A stretch of DNA of 53,618 nucleotides from Desulfocapsaceae bacterium (lineage in GTDB: Bacteria; Desulfobacterota; Desulfobulbia; Desulfobulbales; Desulfocapsaceae): contig JAQVER010000014.1 of the NCBI GenBank assembly GCA_028697885.1, positions 1-53,618 of the forward strand, read 5' to 3'. The notes beneath the pieces are model-generated. The model did not search any database. It worked only from the letters and a program-made list of their open reading frames with translations, and had not been told where the DNA came from. This document shows positions 36,289-45,003 of the stretch, piece after piece. A program made the position numbers and the translations under genes. Numbering within the stretch: the first letter of the stretch is position 1; the number at the start of each line of letters is the position of its first letter.

Positions 36289-37041
36289 TTATCTGCTCAA
36301 GGCTTCCATTAAGAGATGTGGTGCATCCTCTACCGGAAGCGGAATGTGGGTCAGGGGAGTTTCAGCCCGTTCAGCCTCTCTGATTGCCTGGGAGTCGGTA
36401 AAGAAGGCAATGGGTGTAATGCCCAATCCATTGCTTAGAAACTGACGATCACTTGCATCCTTGATCAGATTGCCGACAAAATCAATCCTAGGAATTTTGA
36501 CATCTTCTGCCAGCTTCTTGATCTTGAGGGCGGTGCGGATGGAAGAGCGGGAGGGGATGACTACAATTAACAGCTGGTCAATGCCGGCAATGGTGCCGCG
36601 GCCAAGATGTTCAACACCTGCCTCCATGTCAAGCAGGACAACCTGTTCCGGTGACAGCAGGAGCTTGGTCAGCATCCGGCGCAGCACATTGTTTTCCGGA
36701 CAGGCACAGCCCTTGTCCCCTGTCTGGATCGCACCCAGCACCATGAGCTTGATCCCTTCATGACTGATCATGAAGTCGTGGAGCAAGTCGTTTACCTGGG
36801 GGTTCATGTTGTAAAAAGGGGATCCCTCCACCTTGCCGGAGCGTTCAACCAGAAGCTTGGTCATCTCGGCAATGGGCTTGATCTTTTCAATATTCTTGAC
36901 CCCCAGGGTCTCTGCCATATGCGGACTGGGATCGGCGTCAATAATCAGGACATCCTTGCCGGCCTTCTTGAATTCATTGGCCAGAAGAGCCATAATGGTG
37001 GTCTTGCCCACGCCGCCTTTACCGCTGATTGCAATCTTCAT
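36289..37041 (-). CDS. CooC-like MinD/ParA-type ATPase (CO dehydrogenase maturation family)
   Basis: The ATG at 37041 is used because AGAGG lies 9 nt before it; a longer frame from 37092 adds a non-conserved tail. The 250-residue protein begins MKIAISGKGGVGKTT, the deviant Walker A motif with a signature Lys8, followed by IDADPSPHMAETLG, the CooC-specific GCACPENN cysteines, and LDMEAGVEHLGRGT. CooC proteins deliver or insert nickel for the C-cluster of carbon monoxide dehydrogenase. No CODH gene is in the window, so the partner lies elsewhere. It points to Wood-Ljungdahl or CO metabolism in the host. It is divergent from the BAX-inhibitor-like gene. Confidence 0.85.
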   Translation of the reverse strand: MKIAISGKGGVGKTTIMALLANEFKKAGKDVLIIDADPSPHMAETLGVKNIEKIKPIAEMTKLLVERSGKVEGSPFYNMNPQVNDLLHDFMISHEGIKLMVLGAIQTGDKGCACPENNVLRRMLTKLLLSPEQVVLLDMEAGVEHLGRGTIAGIDQLLIVVIPSRSSIRTALKIKKLAEDVKIPRIDFVGNLIKDASDRQFLSNGLGITPIAFFTDSQAIREAERAETPLTHIPLPVEDAPHLLMEALSR

Positions 37042-37147
37042 CCTTCTCATCCTCTTTTTCTTGCATGCTGAAACAAAATGATTAAGATACAATCTACTTA
37101 TGTATCCTATTTACTGTCAGACGTAAACCATGAAAAGGAGAATTGAC

Positions 37148-37855
37148 ATGTACGGAAATACAAATCAGATTAGCTTGGCTCAGGCCCGGCAGGAGGCATC
37201 CACTATCTTCCTTGCCAAGGTCTTTAACTGGATGGCCATTGGTCTTGGGCTTACCGGTGTTGTGGCCTATCTTGCCGCTGAATCCGGAATTGCCATACAG
37301 ATTGTGTCCAGCCCTCTGTTCATGATCCTGATTCTGGCTGAGTTGGGCATGGTCTTTTATCTTTCGGCACGGGTGGACAAAATTCAGGCCTCTACAGCTA
37401 CCGGGCTTTTTCTCGGCTACGCTGTGTTGAATGGTTTGACCTTGTCCACCATTTTTCTGGCTTATACCCGATCATCCATTGCCGGGACCTTTTTTATTAC
37501 GGCCGGGATGTTTGGCGCCATGGCTGTTTACGGACTGGTGACCAAGCGCGATCTCTCCGGTCTGGGATCTTTTCTCTTCATGGGCCTGATCGGCATTATC
37601 ATTGCCTCGCTGGTCAATATGTTTATGCACAGTTCCGCCATGTCCTGGGTGATTTCCATGGCAGGTGTCTTGATTTTTACCGGACTTACGGCTTATGATG
37701 TGCAGAGGATCAAGACCATGGGCGAGCAGGGAATTATGAGTCAGGGTGAGGAGATGGTCAGGAAAGGCTCGATCATGGGTGCCTTGGCCCTTTATCTTGA
37801 CTTTATCAACCTCTTTCTCATGTTGCTCAGATTCTTTGGGGGCAGCCGGGACTAG
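37148..37855 (+). CDS. BAX inhibitor-1 family membrane protein (YccA/YbhL-like)
   Basis: The ATG at 37148 has AAAAGGAG 7 nt upstream; the codon at 37130 overlaps that site and is not the start. The 235-residue protein has seven membrane helices: VFNWMAIGLGLTGVVAYLAA, LFLGYAVLNGLTLSTIFLAYT, GTFFITAGMFGAMAVYGLVT, and the C-terminal VLIFTGLTAYDVQRIKTMGEQG with the conserved Asp pair of the BI-1 calcium/proton channel group. The cellular role in bacteria is modulation of membrane proteases or ion leak. A good terminator follows. Confidence 0.92.
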   Translation: MYGNTNQISLAQARQEASTIFLAKVFNWMAIGLGLTGVVAYLAAESGIAIQIVSSPLFMILILAELGMVFYLSARVDKIQASTATGLFLGYAVLNGLTLSTIFLAYTRSSIAGTFFITAGMFGAMAVYGLVTKRDLSGLGSFLFMGLIGIIIASLVNMFMHSSAMSWVISMAGVLIFTGLTAYDVQRIKTMGEQGIMSQGEEMVRKGSIMGALALYLDFINLFLMLLRFFGGSRD

Positions 37856-37883
37856 AAGGAATTATTGTCGTCATTATTATGAA

Positions 37884-37924
37884 AAAGGCATGTTCTGCAC
37901 GGCGCGGGGCGTGCCTTTCTTATT
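37884..37924 (+). terminator. intrinsic terminator after the BAX-inhibitor-like gene
   Basis: AAAGGCATG (37884-37892) pairs with CGTGCCTTT (37910-37918), one pair being a G-T wobble, and a T-rich tail CTTATT follows. It lies 28 bp beyond the stop at 37855. Confidence 0.6.
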
Positions 37925-37964
37925 TCAGGATTATTGATAAATATCTATAGGGTAACATCTTCTT

Positions 37965-39182
37965 ATGCATACAACCTTTGCGGGAAAACGGATTGTTGTG
38001 GGAGTGACCGGCAGTATTGCCGCTTTTAAGGTTGCCGGTTGGGTGAGCTCTCTAACCAAAGAAGAGGCGCGGGTGGCGGTGATCATGACTGACTCGGCCT
38101 GCCGTTTTGTGGCTCCTCTGACTTTTGCCGCTCTTTCCGGTGAGCGGGTCCACTCCGCCCTTTTCGCTGAGGAAGGTGCCGAGACCATCCCCCATATCCA
38201 GTTGGCACGTGAGGCTGATCTTCTTGTTATTGCCCCGGCCACGGCTCATACCATTGCCCGTCTGGCGCATGGTCTGGCTGATGACCTGCTGACCTGTACG
38301 GTGCTGGCCACCAGGGCGCAGGTGCTTGTCTGTCCGGCCATGAACAGCCAGATGTACAATCATCCTGCCGTGCAGGAAAATATCGAAAAACTGAAGGGTT
38401 ACGGGTACCAGATCCTGACCCAGGAGAGCGGTCGCATGGCCTGCCGGGAGGAAGGTCCTGGACGTCTGCCTGAATGGGAACTGGTGCGGGAGGTGATGCT
38501 CCAGATCCTCGCCGTTCCTGACCTGGCAGGCGAGAAAATATTGGTTACCGCCGGTCCTACCCGTGAACCCCTGGATCCGGCCAGATTTCTCAGCAACCGC
38601 TCCTCTGGGAAAATGGGATACAGTCTGGCCCGGACTGCCAGGAGGCGGGGGGCAGAGGTGACTCTGATTACCGGGCCTACGGCGCTTGCCTGCCCGCCGG
38701 GTGTGCGCTGCGTGGAGATTGAAACAGCTCGCGAGATGCATGAGGCGGTACTTGCCCATTGTCGTCAGGCCTCGGTGATTGTCAAGGCCGCAGCAGTGAG
38801 TGATTTTAGACCAGCGACGCCCTTTGCCGAGAAGGTAAAAAAAGAGCAGGCCGATCTGCAACTGTCCCTGGAACAGACCACGGATATCTTAAAAGAACTT
38901 GGAAAACTGAAGAAGAAGGCTGGCTTTCTGCTCGTCGGTTTTGCCGCCGAGAGTCATAACCATGTGGCGGAGGGCGAGAAAAAACTCAAGAAGAAAAATC
39001 TTGATCTGATCGCCATTAATGATATCGGTTCAGTAGACACCGGCTTTGCGGCGGATACCAATCAGGTGACCCTGCTTGATCAAGATGGCATCAGCCCGTT
39101 ACCCTTGGTCAGCAAGGAGCAGACGGCAGACCTTATCTGGGATCACGTGGTGCGGCTGCTGGCCAAAAAGAACAAGGAATAA
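37965..39182 (+). CDS. coaBC: bifunctional phosphopantothenoylcysteine decarboxylase / phosphopantothenate-cysteine ligase
   Basis: The 405-residue fusion carries both steps of coenzyme A synthesis from 4'-phosphopantothenate. The N-terminal flavin domain shows VVGVTGSIAAFK, the active-site His77 (ETIPHIQLA), PAMNSQMY near 124-131, and Cys160 in GRMACREEGPGR. The C-terminal CoaB domain has ILVTAGPTREPLDPARFLSNRSSGKMG, VIVKAAAVSDFRP and the late AINDIG and lysine-rich KLKKKNLDLIA segments. Length and motif order match standard CoaBC. Its GC-rich coding style matches the downstream housekeeping genes and differs from the glycan locus. A large hairpin follows the stop. Confidence 0.95.
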   Translation: MHTTFAGKRIVVGVTGSIAAFKVAGWVSSLTKEEARVAVIMTDSACRFVAPLTFAALSGERVHSALFAEEGAETIPHIQLAREADLLVIAPATAHTIARLAHGLADDLLTCTVLATRAQVLVCPAMNSQMYNHPAVQENIEKLKGYGYQILTQESGRMACREEGPGRLPEWELVREVMLQILAVPDLAGEKILVTAGPTREPLDPARFLSNRSSGKMGYSLARTARRRGAEVTLITGPTALACPPGVRCVEIETAREMHEAVLAHCRQASVIVKAAAVSDFRPATPFAEKVKKEQADLQLSLEQTTDILKELGKLKKKAGFLLVGFAAESHNHVAEGEKKLKKKNLDLIAINDIGSVDTGFAADTNQVTLLDQDGISPLPLVSKEQTADLIWDHVVRLLAKKNKE

Positions 39183-39189
39183 CTGATCT

Positions 39190-39258
39190 CGCGCCGAGAC
39201 GCAGAGGCGCTGAGAAAAACTTCTTTTGTCCTTCTCTGCGCCTCAGCGTCTCTGCGCG
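39190..39258. terminator. long imperfect hairpin between convergent genes, built of 8-nt repeats
   Basis: The arms 39190-39214 and 39234-39258 pair over 25 positions with three mismatches around a 19-nt loop. Each arm is made of related octamers such as CTCTGCGC, CTCAGCGT, CTCTGCGC. An A-rich stretch follows. It sits between convergent coaBC and the alcohol dehydrogenase gene and probably ends both transcripts. Similar CTCTGCG/CTCAGCG repeats are common dispersed elements in environmental bacterial genomes, as I recall them. Confidence 0.6.
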
Positions 39259-39291
39259 AAAAAATATTATTCGATAACGATTTGTCTTGAA

Positions 39292-40452
39292 TCAACACCC
39301 GGCCAGAATGGCCTGAATGCGCTCACCGTCATAGTCCGGCATCCGCCAGACCTTGGCCAGGGCCATCGCGTTTTCGGCAATCTGCGGGATTGCTTCTCTG
39401 GAGATATTCAGGGCGGCAAGAGAGATTGGGCTGTCGATTTTCCGGAACCATTCTTCCAGGGCGTCGATCCCTTTTCGGGCCCGTTCTTCGCTGCTGCCGC
39501 TCCTGCAATCAAAGACCCGTCCGGCAAACTGGGTGAAACGCTGGGGGGTGCTTTGGCACTGATGGCGCATCCAGCCAGGGATAATCGCGGAGAGCCCGGC
39601 TCCATGGTGGACATCATAGAGCGCGGAGAGGGAGTGCTCAATCAGGTGCATGGGGAAGCCCACCTTACCTAAACCCGCTGCGGTCAGTCCGTTCAGGGCC
39701 AGGGTGGCGGTCCACATGAGGTCAGCGCGTCCCTGGTAGTCGTTTAGATCGGCAAGCACCCGGTTACAGCTTTCCATGGCATTGATTACCAGTCCTTCCA
39801 TGAAACGATCCTGAACAGGCGTGGCCGGGTCCTGGGTGGTGAAATAGAATTCGAGGACGTGGGCGATGGCATCCACTGCGCCGTAGGCGGTGTAGTCGGC
39901 GGGGACGGTAAAGGTTGCTTCCGGGTCGAGGATGGAGGTCTTGGGATAGAGCTTTTTATTGGCGAAACCAAACTTCTGCCTGGTCTCATCGTTGGTGATG
40001 ACCATGCCGGAATTCATCTCGGAACCCGATGCCGCCAGGGTCAGGACCGTGGTCAGGGGCAGGGGGGCGGTGATGGATTTTTTGCCGGTAAAGAATTTCC
40101 AGACATCATAGTTAACCACAGCGCCGGCGCAGATGGCCTTGGCCTCATCAATCACCGATCCGCCGCCAACGGCGCAGACAACCTGGCACTTCTGCTTTCT
40201 GGCCAGCTCGATACCTTCCCGTGCATGGCTGAGCAGGGGATTGGACTGGACTCCCGGATGCTCAATAATCTCGGCCCCGGCCTTGAGCAGAGAGTCGCTT
40301 ACCTGCTGGTAGATCCCATTCCTTTTAAGAGAACCGGATCCAGACACCAGCAGCACCTTACTCCCAAAGGCAATGGTCTCTGGGCCGATGGCGGGAATGG
40401 TGCCCTTGCCGAAAAGGATCTTGGTCGGATTATGAAAGACGAAATTCTGCAT
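39292..40452 (-). CDS. iron-containing alcohol dehydrogenase, YqhD/BdhA type
   Basis: The start at 40452 (MQNFVFHNPTKILFGKG) matches the family; the frame from 40530 adds a non-conserved tail. The 386-residue protein has the NAD(P)-binding GGGSVIDEAKA, the metal-site stretch YGAVDAIAHVLE (Asp, His) and FPMHLIEHSLSALYDVHHGAGLSAIIPGW (His ligands). The YqhD/BdhA branch reduces short-chain aldehydes with NADPH and often helps detoxify them or make butanol. It ends a minus-strand group with rsmA upstream (37-bp gap). No strong Shine-Dalgarno is visible. Confidence 0.92.
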   Translation of the reverse strand: MQNFVFHNPTKILFGKGTIPAIGPETIAFGSKVLLVSGSGSLKRNGIYQQVSDSLLKAGAEIIEHPGVQSNPLLSHAREGIELARKQKCQVVCAVGGGSVIDEAKAICAGAVVNYDVWKFFTGKKSITAPLPLTTVLTLAASGSEMNSGMVITNDETRQKFGFANKKLYPKTSILDPEATFTVPADYTAYGAVDAIAHVLEFYFTTQDPATPVQDRFMEGLVINAMESCNRVLADLNDYQGRADLMWTATLALNGLTAAGLGKVGFPMHLIEHSLSALYDVHHGAGLSAIIPGWMRHQCQSTPQRFTQFAGRVFDCRSGSSEERARKGIDALEEWFRKIDSPISLAALNISREAIPQIAENAMALAKVWRMPDYDGERIQAILAGC

Positions 40453-40489
40453 GCTGTTTGAAAGGTGAAAGGTAAAAAGAAAGGACAGC

Positions 40490-41371
40490 CTAACCTGCAA
40501 ATGCCAGGGTGAGCTGGACAAAATCCTCAAGGGTCAGATCTTCAGCCCGGGCCGTTGGTGCTATTCCGGCCTTGCGGATGGCGGACTCGGTCAGTTGTTT
40601 GATGGTCGCCTTGTCCTGCTCCGGGGCCACGGGAAGAAGATTGGCGCTGCTCAGGGTGTTGAGCAGGGTTTTGCGCCGCTGGCTGAAGGCCCCGCGGACG
40701 ACCCGCTGGAGAAGTGAAGAGTCGTAGGCGGGAAGGGCCTTGATCCGCTCGTCCTGTCGGTCAAAATCAATGCGGACCACCACCGAGTCTATTTTGGGAC
40801 GGGGATGAAATTCTGCGGGTTTCAGGGTCAGTAATTTTTGCACCGTTGCGCAGGCGCTGAGAAGAACCGTCGGCACGCCATATTGTTTGCTCCCCGGTTG
40901 TGCTGTCAGCCGGTCAGCCACTTCCTTCTGCAGCATGATGGTTGCCCAAGCCATCTTCTCCTTATTCTCGATCAGTTTAAAGAGAAAGGGATTGGAGATG
41001 GAATAGGGCAGGTTGGCCATGATCTTGATCGGCCCATGACACAGCTCGGAGAGTTCCTGGAAATCAGCCTTCAATACATCCTGGTGGATGAGGGTAACAT
41101 TTTCTGGCAGGTCTTCTTCTTCCTCATGAAACCTGATAATGCCGCTGTCGATTTCCAGGCCGATAACCTGTTTGGCTGCATTGGCCAGCGGCCGGGTGAG
41201 GGCTCCAAGGCCGACACCCACCTCCAGAATAATCTCCTCGCTCGTTATCCTGCCCGCCCGGACAATGGCTTCGGCTGTTCCCGCATGGACGAGGAAGTTC
41301 TGACCAAACCGTTTTTTGGGGGTCAGGTGATGTTTCTCAAGCGATGATCTGGGGTTATGGGCTGCGGTCAT
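40490..41371 (-). CDS. rsmA: 16S rRNA adenine(1518)-N6/(1519)-N6 dimethyltransferase
   Basis: The 293-residue product has RFGQNFLVH, the SAM motif I EVGVGLGALTRPL (from Glu50), motif II GLEID, and the catalytic motif IV NLPYSISNPFLF starting at Asn120. It also has the C-terminal helical domain with GAFSQRRKTLLNTL. RsmA/KsgA dimethylates two adjacent adenines in helix 45 of 16S rRNA late in small-subunit assembly. It lies 18 bp downstream of the metallophosphoesterase gene and 37 bp upstream of the dehydrogenase gene. Confidence 0.96.
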   Translation of the reverse strand: MTAAHNPRSSLEKHHLTPKKRFGQNFLVHAGTAEAIVRAGRITSEEIILEVGVGLGALTRPLANAAKQVIGLEIDSGIIRFHEEEEDLPENVTLIHQDVLKADFQELSELCHGPIKIMANLPYSISNPFLFKLIENKEKMAWATIMLQKEVADRLTAQPGSKQYGVPTVLLSACATVQKLLTLKPAEFHPRPKIDSVVVRIDFDRQDERIKALPAYDSSLLQRVVRGAFSQRRKTLLNTLSSANLLPVAPEQDKATIKQLTESAIRKAGIAPTARAEDLTLEDFVQLTLAFAG

Positions 41372-41389
41372 TGAGGTACCATGGTGAGA

Positions 41390-42106
41390 TTAATTTAATT
41401 TTCGCCCCTGGCGAAACATGTCGGTATATATTGCCGGCAGATGCTGTTGTTGCAGAGCTGTCACCACATCCTCCACCGGGTAGGGGATGCGGTGGAGAGA
41501 AACCTGAATATCCTGTTCTGAGAGGGTCAGGGTGGCGCAGCTGGCCTCCGGGTTCCCATCGAACATCCTACCGGCACTTCCCGGGTTGATAAAGTGAGTT
41601 CCCTGGATGTATTTGTAGTAGGGGGAATGGGAGTGGCCGCTGACAACGATCCGACAGCTTGTCAGTTGGCTGAGTTCCTGGAAACGGCTGTCCGGGGTCT
41701 GGGCAAAAAGCAGTTCTCTGGGGTGGTCAGGGCTGCCATGGAAGAGACCGATGGTGTAATCACCAAACTCGATTATCTGTGAGTCTTCCAGAGAGCACAG
41801 ATATTGTTTGCTCTCATCGTTCAAGGCCTGCACCGTGGAGCGGTACATGATTCGTTTTTCTTCATTATGGGGCTTTTTGAAATCTTTCCCCTTCAGCAGG
41901 GTTATGACCTTATGGTCGGTGTTACCCAGAATGGAATATGCTTTCCTGTCTTGCAGCCACCGCAATGTTTCGTTAGGGAATGGGGCGTAAACTGTCGAGT
42001 CTCCACAGTTATAGATGGCATCAAAGGAATTATCCGTAAAGTAATGGTCAATGGCCAGAAGGGCAGGAAGGTTTCCATGGATATCTGACAGGAGAAGGAT
42101 CTGCAT
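41390..42106 (-). CDS. YfcE/MJ0936-type metallophosphoesterase
   Basis: The metal-binding motifs occur in order: SDIHGN (Asp8, His10), NCGDSTVY, GNTDHK, LFHGSP, and SGHSHSPYYKYIQG followed by NPGSAGR. The 238-residue length and the C-terminal NPGS signature match the YfcE family of phosphodiesterases. The natural substrate is unknown; cyclic or dinucleotide diesters are hydrolysed by relatives. It precedes rsmA on the same strand (18 bp), suggesting co-transcription. Confidence 0.9.
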   Translation of the reverse strand: MQILLLSDIHGNLPALLAIDHYFTDNSFDAIYNCGDSTVYAPFPNETLRWLQDRKAYSILGNTDHKVITLLKGKDFKKPHNEEKRIMYRSTVQALNDESKQYLCSLEDSQIIEFGDYTIGLFHGSPDHPRELLFAQTPDSRFQELSQLTSCRIVVSGHSHSPYYKYIQGTHFINPGSAGRMFDGNPEASCATLTLSEQDIQVSLHRIPYPVEDVVTALQQQHLPAIYTDMFRQGRKLN

Positions 42107-42318
42107 GACAAATGGCTGATAGAGGTGGATGTGACAATATACATTCAGAGAGACAATGCTAATTCTACACGTGAACAGAGAAACAGGAAACCTCTTTATT
42201 TTTAACTGGCATATTTGGTAGAAGGGATGGTACCTTTATAAGGGTTGGGGAGATCTGTTGCCAAGAGCAATGGACGCATCTGTTCGTCAATAATTCAATA
42301 AATATAAAAAGAAAGAGA

Positions 42319-43503
42319 ATGGAAATCAAAGGGTTTAAGGCAGCGGCTGTTGCTGCCGGTATCAGATATGCAGACAGATTGGACCTTGGGCTTATTGTCA
42401 GTGACGTGCCAGTTGTTACTGCCGGCGCTTTTACTACCAATCAGGTGAAGGCGGCGCCTGTTGTCCTTGATATGGAACGGCTCAAAAAAGGCAAGGCTCA
42501 GGCTATTTTAGTGAATAGTGGTTGCGCCAATGCCTGCACTGGAGAAGCTGGAATGCAGGCGGCCCTTGCGGCCGGAAGCAGTGCCGCTTCGGCTCTTGGT
42601 ATCCCCGATGAGATGGTGCAGGTCTCGTCCACCGGTGTTATCGGAGAGCAGTTGAATGTGGATGCCATCAAGAAAGCCATGCCGGGACTTGTCGCGGGCC
42701 TGGCGCCGGATAATTTTGAACAGGTTGCCAAGGCCATTATGACCACGGATACCGTTTCGAAAACGGCATACCGGACCGTTGTCATCGGTGAACAGGAAGT
42801 TCATCTCATGGGGATGGCCAAGGGGGCGGGGATGATTATGCCCAATATGGCCACCATGCTTGCCTTTGTGCTGACGGATGCCCAGATCGGTTTCCCGCAA
42901 CTGCATGGCGCCTTGATCAAGGGCGTGGAACGCACCTTCAACCGGATTACCATTGATGGCGATACCAGCACCAATGATATGATCCTGATCATGGCCAATG
43001 GTGCTGCCGGAAATCCCTGGATTGACGAAGACAGCCCGGCCAACCAGGAAATCTTTCAGGCGACCCTGATGGATCTGTTAAAGGATCTGGCCTTGCAGAT
43101 TGTTGCGGACGGCGAGGGTGCCACCAAGTTTATCACCATCCGGGTCTGCGGGGCCAGAGAAGAGCAGGATGGTGAACAGATTGCCAGGACTGTGGCTAAT
43201 TCCAATCTCGTAAAAACAGCCTTTTTTGGCGAAGATGCGAACTGGGGCAGAATTATTGCCGCTATGGGACGTTCAGGGGTACGTATCTATCCGGAACGGG
43301 TGGATATCTCATTCGGTGATGTGATGATTGTCAAGGACGGTCTGGCGCAGGGAAAAACAGCAGAAAGGGCAGCAACTGCCATCCTGAAAGAAAAGAATAT
43401 TGTGGTGACTATAGATTTGAAAGATGGCGTAGAATGTGCTGAAATCTATACCTGTGATTTTTCTATTGATTATGTGAAGATTAATGCCGATTACCGGAGC
43501 TGA
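42319..43503 (+). CDS. argJ: bifunctional glutamate N-acetyltransferase / ornithine acetyltransferase
   Basis: ArgJ recycles acetyl from N-acetylornithine to glutamate in arginine synthesis and may also use acetyl-CoA. The 394-residue precursor contains GFKAAAVAAGIRY at the start, VNSGCANACTG, and the autoproteolytic site KGAGMIMPNMATMLAF where Thr179 becomes the N-terminal nucleophile of the beta chain. It ends with the substrate-binding FFGEDANWGRI. All expected blocks are present. It is alone on the plus strand and is followed by a strong hairpin. Confidence 0.96.
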   Translation: MEIKGFKAAAVAAGIRYADRLDLGLIVSDVPVVTAGAFTTNQVKAAPVVLDMERLKKGKAQAILVNSGCANACTGEAGMQAALAAGSSAASALGIPDEMVQVSSTGVIGEQLNVDAIKKAMPGLVAGLAPDNFEQVAKAIMTTDTVSKTAYRTVVIGEQEVHLMGMAKGAGMIMPNMATMLAFVLTDAQIGFPQLHGALIKGVERTFNRITIDGDTSTNDMILIMANGAAGNPWIDEDSPANQEIFQATLMDLLKDLALQIVADGEGATKFITIRVCGAREEQDGEQIARTVANSNLVKTAFFGEDANWGRIIAAMGRSGVRIYPERVDISFGDVMIVKDGLAQGKTAERAATAILKEKNIVVTIDLKDGVECAEIYTCDFSIDYVKINADYRS

Positions 43504-43533
43504 TTGGTAATTGCGTCGGCGTCCGGCGTCGTC

Positions 43534-43562
43534 CATGAAGCCGGCGTAATGCCGGCTTCATG
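43534..43562. terminator. bidirectional hairpin terminator
   Basis: CATGAAGCCGGC (43534-43545) and GCCGGCTTCATG (43551-43562) form a perfect 12-bp stem with a 5-nt loop, followed by AAAGTTTA. It lies between convergent argJ and the GTPase gene and can end both transcripts. Confidence 0.7.
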
Positions 43563-43581
43563 AAAGTTTATACTTCTGCCA

Positions 43582-45003
43582 TTAAGCCCGGTCGCGAGAG
43601 ATCGAATCCAGGCAGTCGATGAGCAGCTTTCTCAGGGCCTCGCTGCTCTCTTTCCGTTGAACCGCGTCATCTCCCTGGAGTCCTTTGAAAAAGGCCTCGC
43701 ATGTCTGCCGTGCTGCCCGGTCCCAATCTGTTGTGTAACCTTGTTTCATTTCCGGCCTTTCCGGTGTGGACATGCTCTGGGCATAGTCGCGGCGGCCGTG
43801 GGCCCAGTTGATGATGTGGCTGTAAAAGATCAGGGCCCGGTCCAGCAGGATATAGAGGAGCTGGATATTTTTCACCGGTCCGATCTGCAGCGTGTGATGA
43901 TCAAGTTTTATACCCAGCAGGCGAACGCCTGAAAAAAGCGAGCGGCCTTTCAGGGCGGTTCCGGCCGCGCCGAGCACTCCGCCAAGGGCCGAAAAGACGC
44001 CGAAGGTGAGGCCGGCATGGGCAACATCAACACCGGCTCCGATGGCCGCGCCACTAAGCGCCCCGGCCAATACCAGCTGTGATCTGCTCAGGCCGAGGAA
44101 CTGCCAGGTTCGCTCACTGAACAGATCTTCCTGGAGGATGGAGTGCTCCGGCAGGTCATAGTTGAAAATATTATGCTTGTAAAACGAACGGATCTGCTGA
44201 TAGCTTTTCTGCTCTTCCCGGGCGACAAAGCGGTCGTATTTCCCGAACAGTTTTTCCCTCAACGCCACCTCATCGGTCCCCTCAGGGCAGGCGAAACTCC
44301 GCTGGTAAGCAAGTAGCTCAGTCAGCATGGTGACAAGCGTATCGGCGGTTCGCTGGTTGCGGGCGGCCCAGTCCTGTTGAAAGGCCGATATCACCACCTC
44401 CAGTGCGCCCTGCAAATACTGATCTATGGATTTCAGGCTTTCCAGCAGGGCGATGCGTTCGCCATAGGTAGCCCGGTTTGCATTGAAGAGGCGGATAGAA
44501 TTAAAATGTTTCCTGAACTCGTTCTGCCACTGGTCAAGATAGGCCGTGTCATCTTCCTTGTTGTTAATGATGGCCATGCGCGGCCGACCGATCATTCTCA
44601 GTATCTCCATTTCCGCCCGGTCCACGTTGCGTAGCGGTCGGGAGCCATCAACAACAAAAATGATTCCCGCCTCGCCAAGAAGCGGCTTCAGCAGCTCGCA
44701 ATCATCGCGATAGGCCGGATCATTTTCATGGGTACGGATAAACTCTTGTACCATGTCTCTTTCCGGCCCCTTGTAGTTCTGCATCCACTGCAAGGTGTTG
44801 CGCGGGTTCTGAAAGCCGGGGGTGTCGATAAAACGGATAATCTCCTTCCCGTCTATGATGACGGGAAAATTCCGGCACTCGATGGTCTCACCAGGAACGG
44901 GGCTGATGCGGACGGAATCGTCTTCAGCAAGGGTGGAGAGTACGGAAGACTTCCCCTCATTGGGGTGCCCGACCACGGCGAATATTGGCACACCATTCTT
45001 CAT
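43582..45003 (-). CDS. GTPase with DUF3482 domain
   Basis: An N-terminal TRAFAC-class G domain has the P-loop GHPNEGKSS (12-20, Lys18), DTPGF as G3 near 60, and NNKED as G4. The C-terminal half is DUF3482-like, with a glycine-rich membrane-seeking stretch (VLAGALSGAAIGAGVDVAHAGLTFG). Such GTPases are regularly encoded with a DUF2868 membrane protein in proteobacteria-like genomes. That is the case here: its ATG overlaps the stop of the DUF2868 gene by 4 nt (ATGA). The pair is thought to act at the inner membrane, but the function is not known. Confidence 0.9.
   Translation of the reverse strand: MKNGVPIFAVVGHPNEGKSSVLSTLAEDDSVRISPVPGETIECRNFPVIIDGKEIIRFIDTPGFQNPRNTLQWMQNYKGPERDMVQEFIRTHENDPAYRDDCELLKPLLGEAGIIFVVDGSRPLRNVDRAEMEILRMIGRPRMAIINNKEDDTAYLDQWQNEFRKHFNSIRLFNANRATYGERIALLESLKSIDQYLQGALEVVISAFQQDWAARNQRTADTLVTMLTELLAYQRSFACPEGTDEVALREKLFGKYDRFVAREEQKSYQQIRSFYKHNIFNYDLPEHSILQEDLFSERTWQFLGLSRSQLVLAGALSGAAIGAGVDVAHAGLTFGVFSALGGVLGAAGTALKGRSLFSGVRLLGIKLDHHTLQIGPVKNIQLLYILLDRALIFYSHIINWAHGRRDYAQSMSTPERPEMKQGYTTDWDRAARQTCEAFFKGLQGDDAVQRKESSEALRKLLIDCLDSISRDRA

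Noticed and set aside
38052..38861. 269-codon minus-strand frame
   Set aside because: Antisense to coaBC, whose motifs are complete; GC-rich DNA makes such frames by chance.
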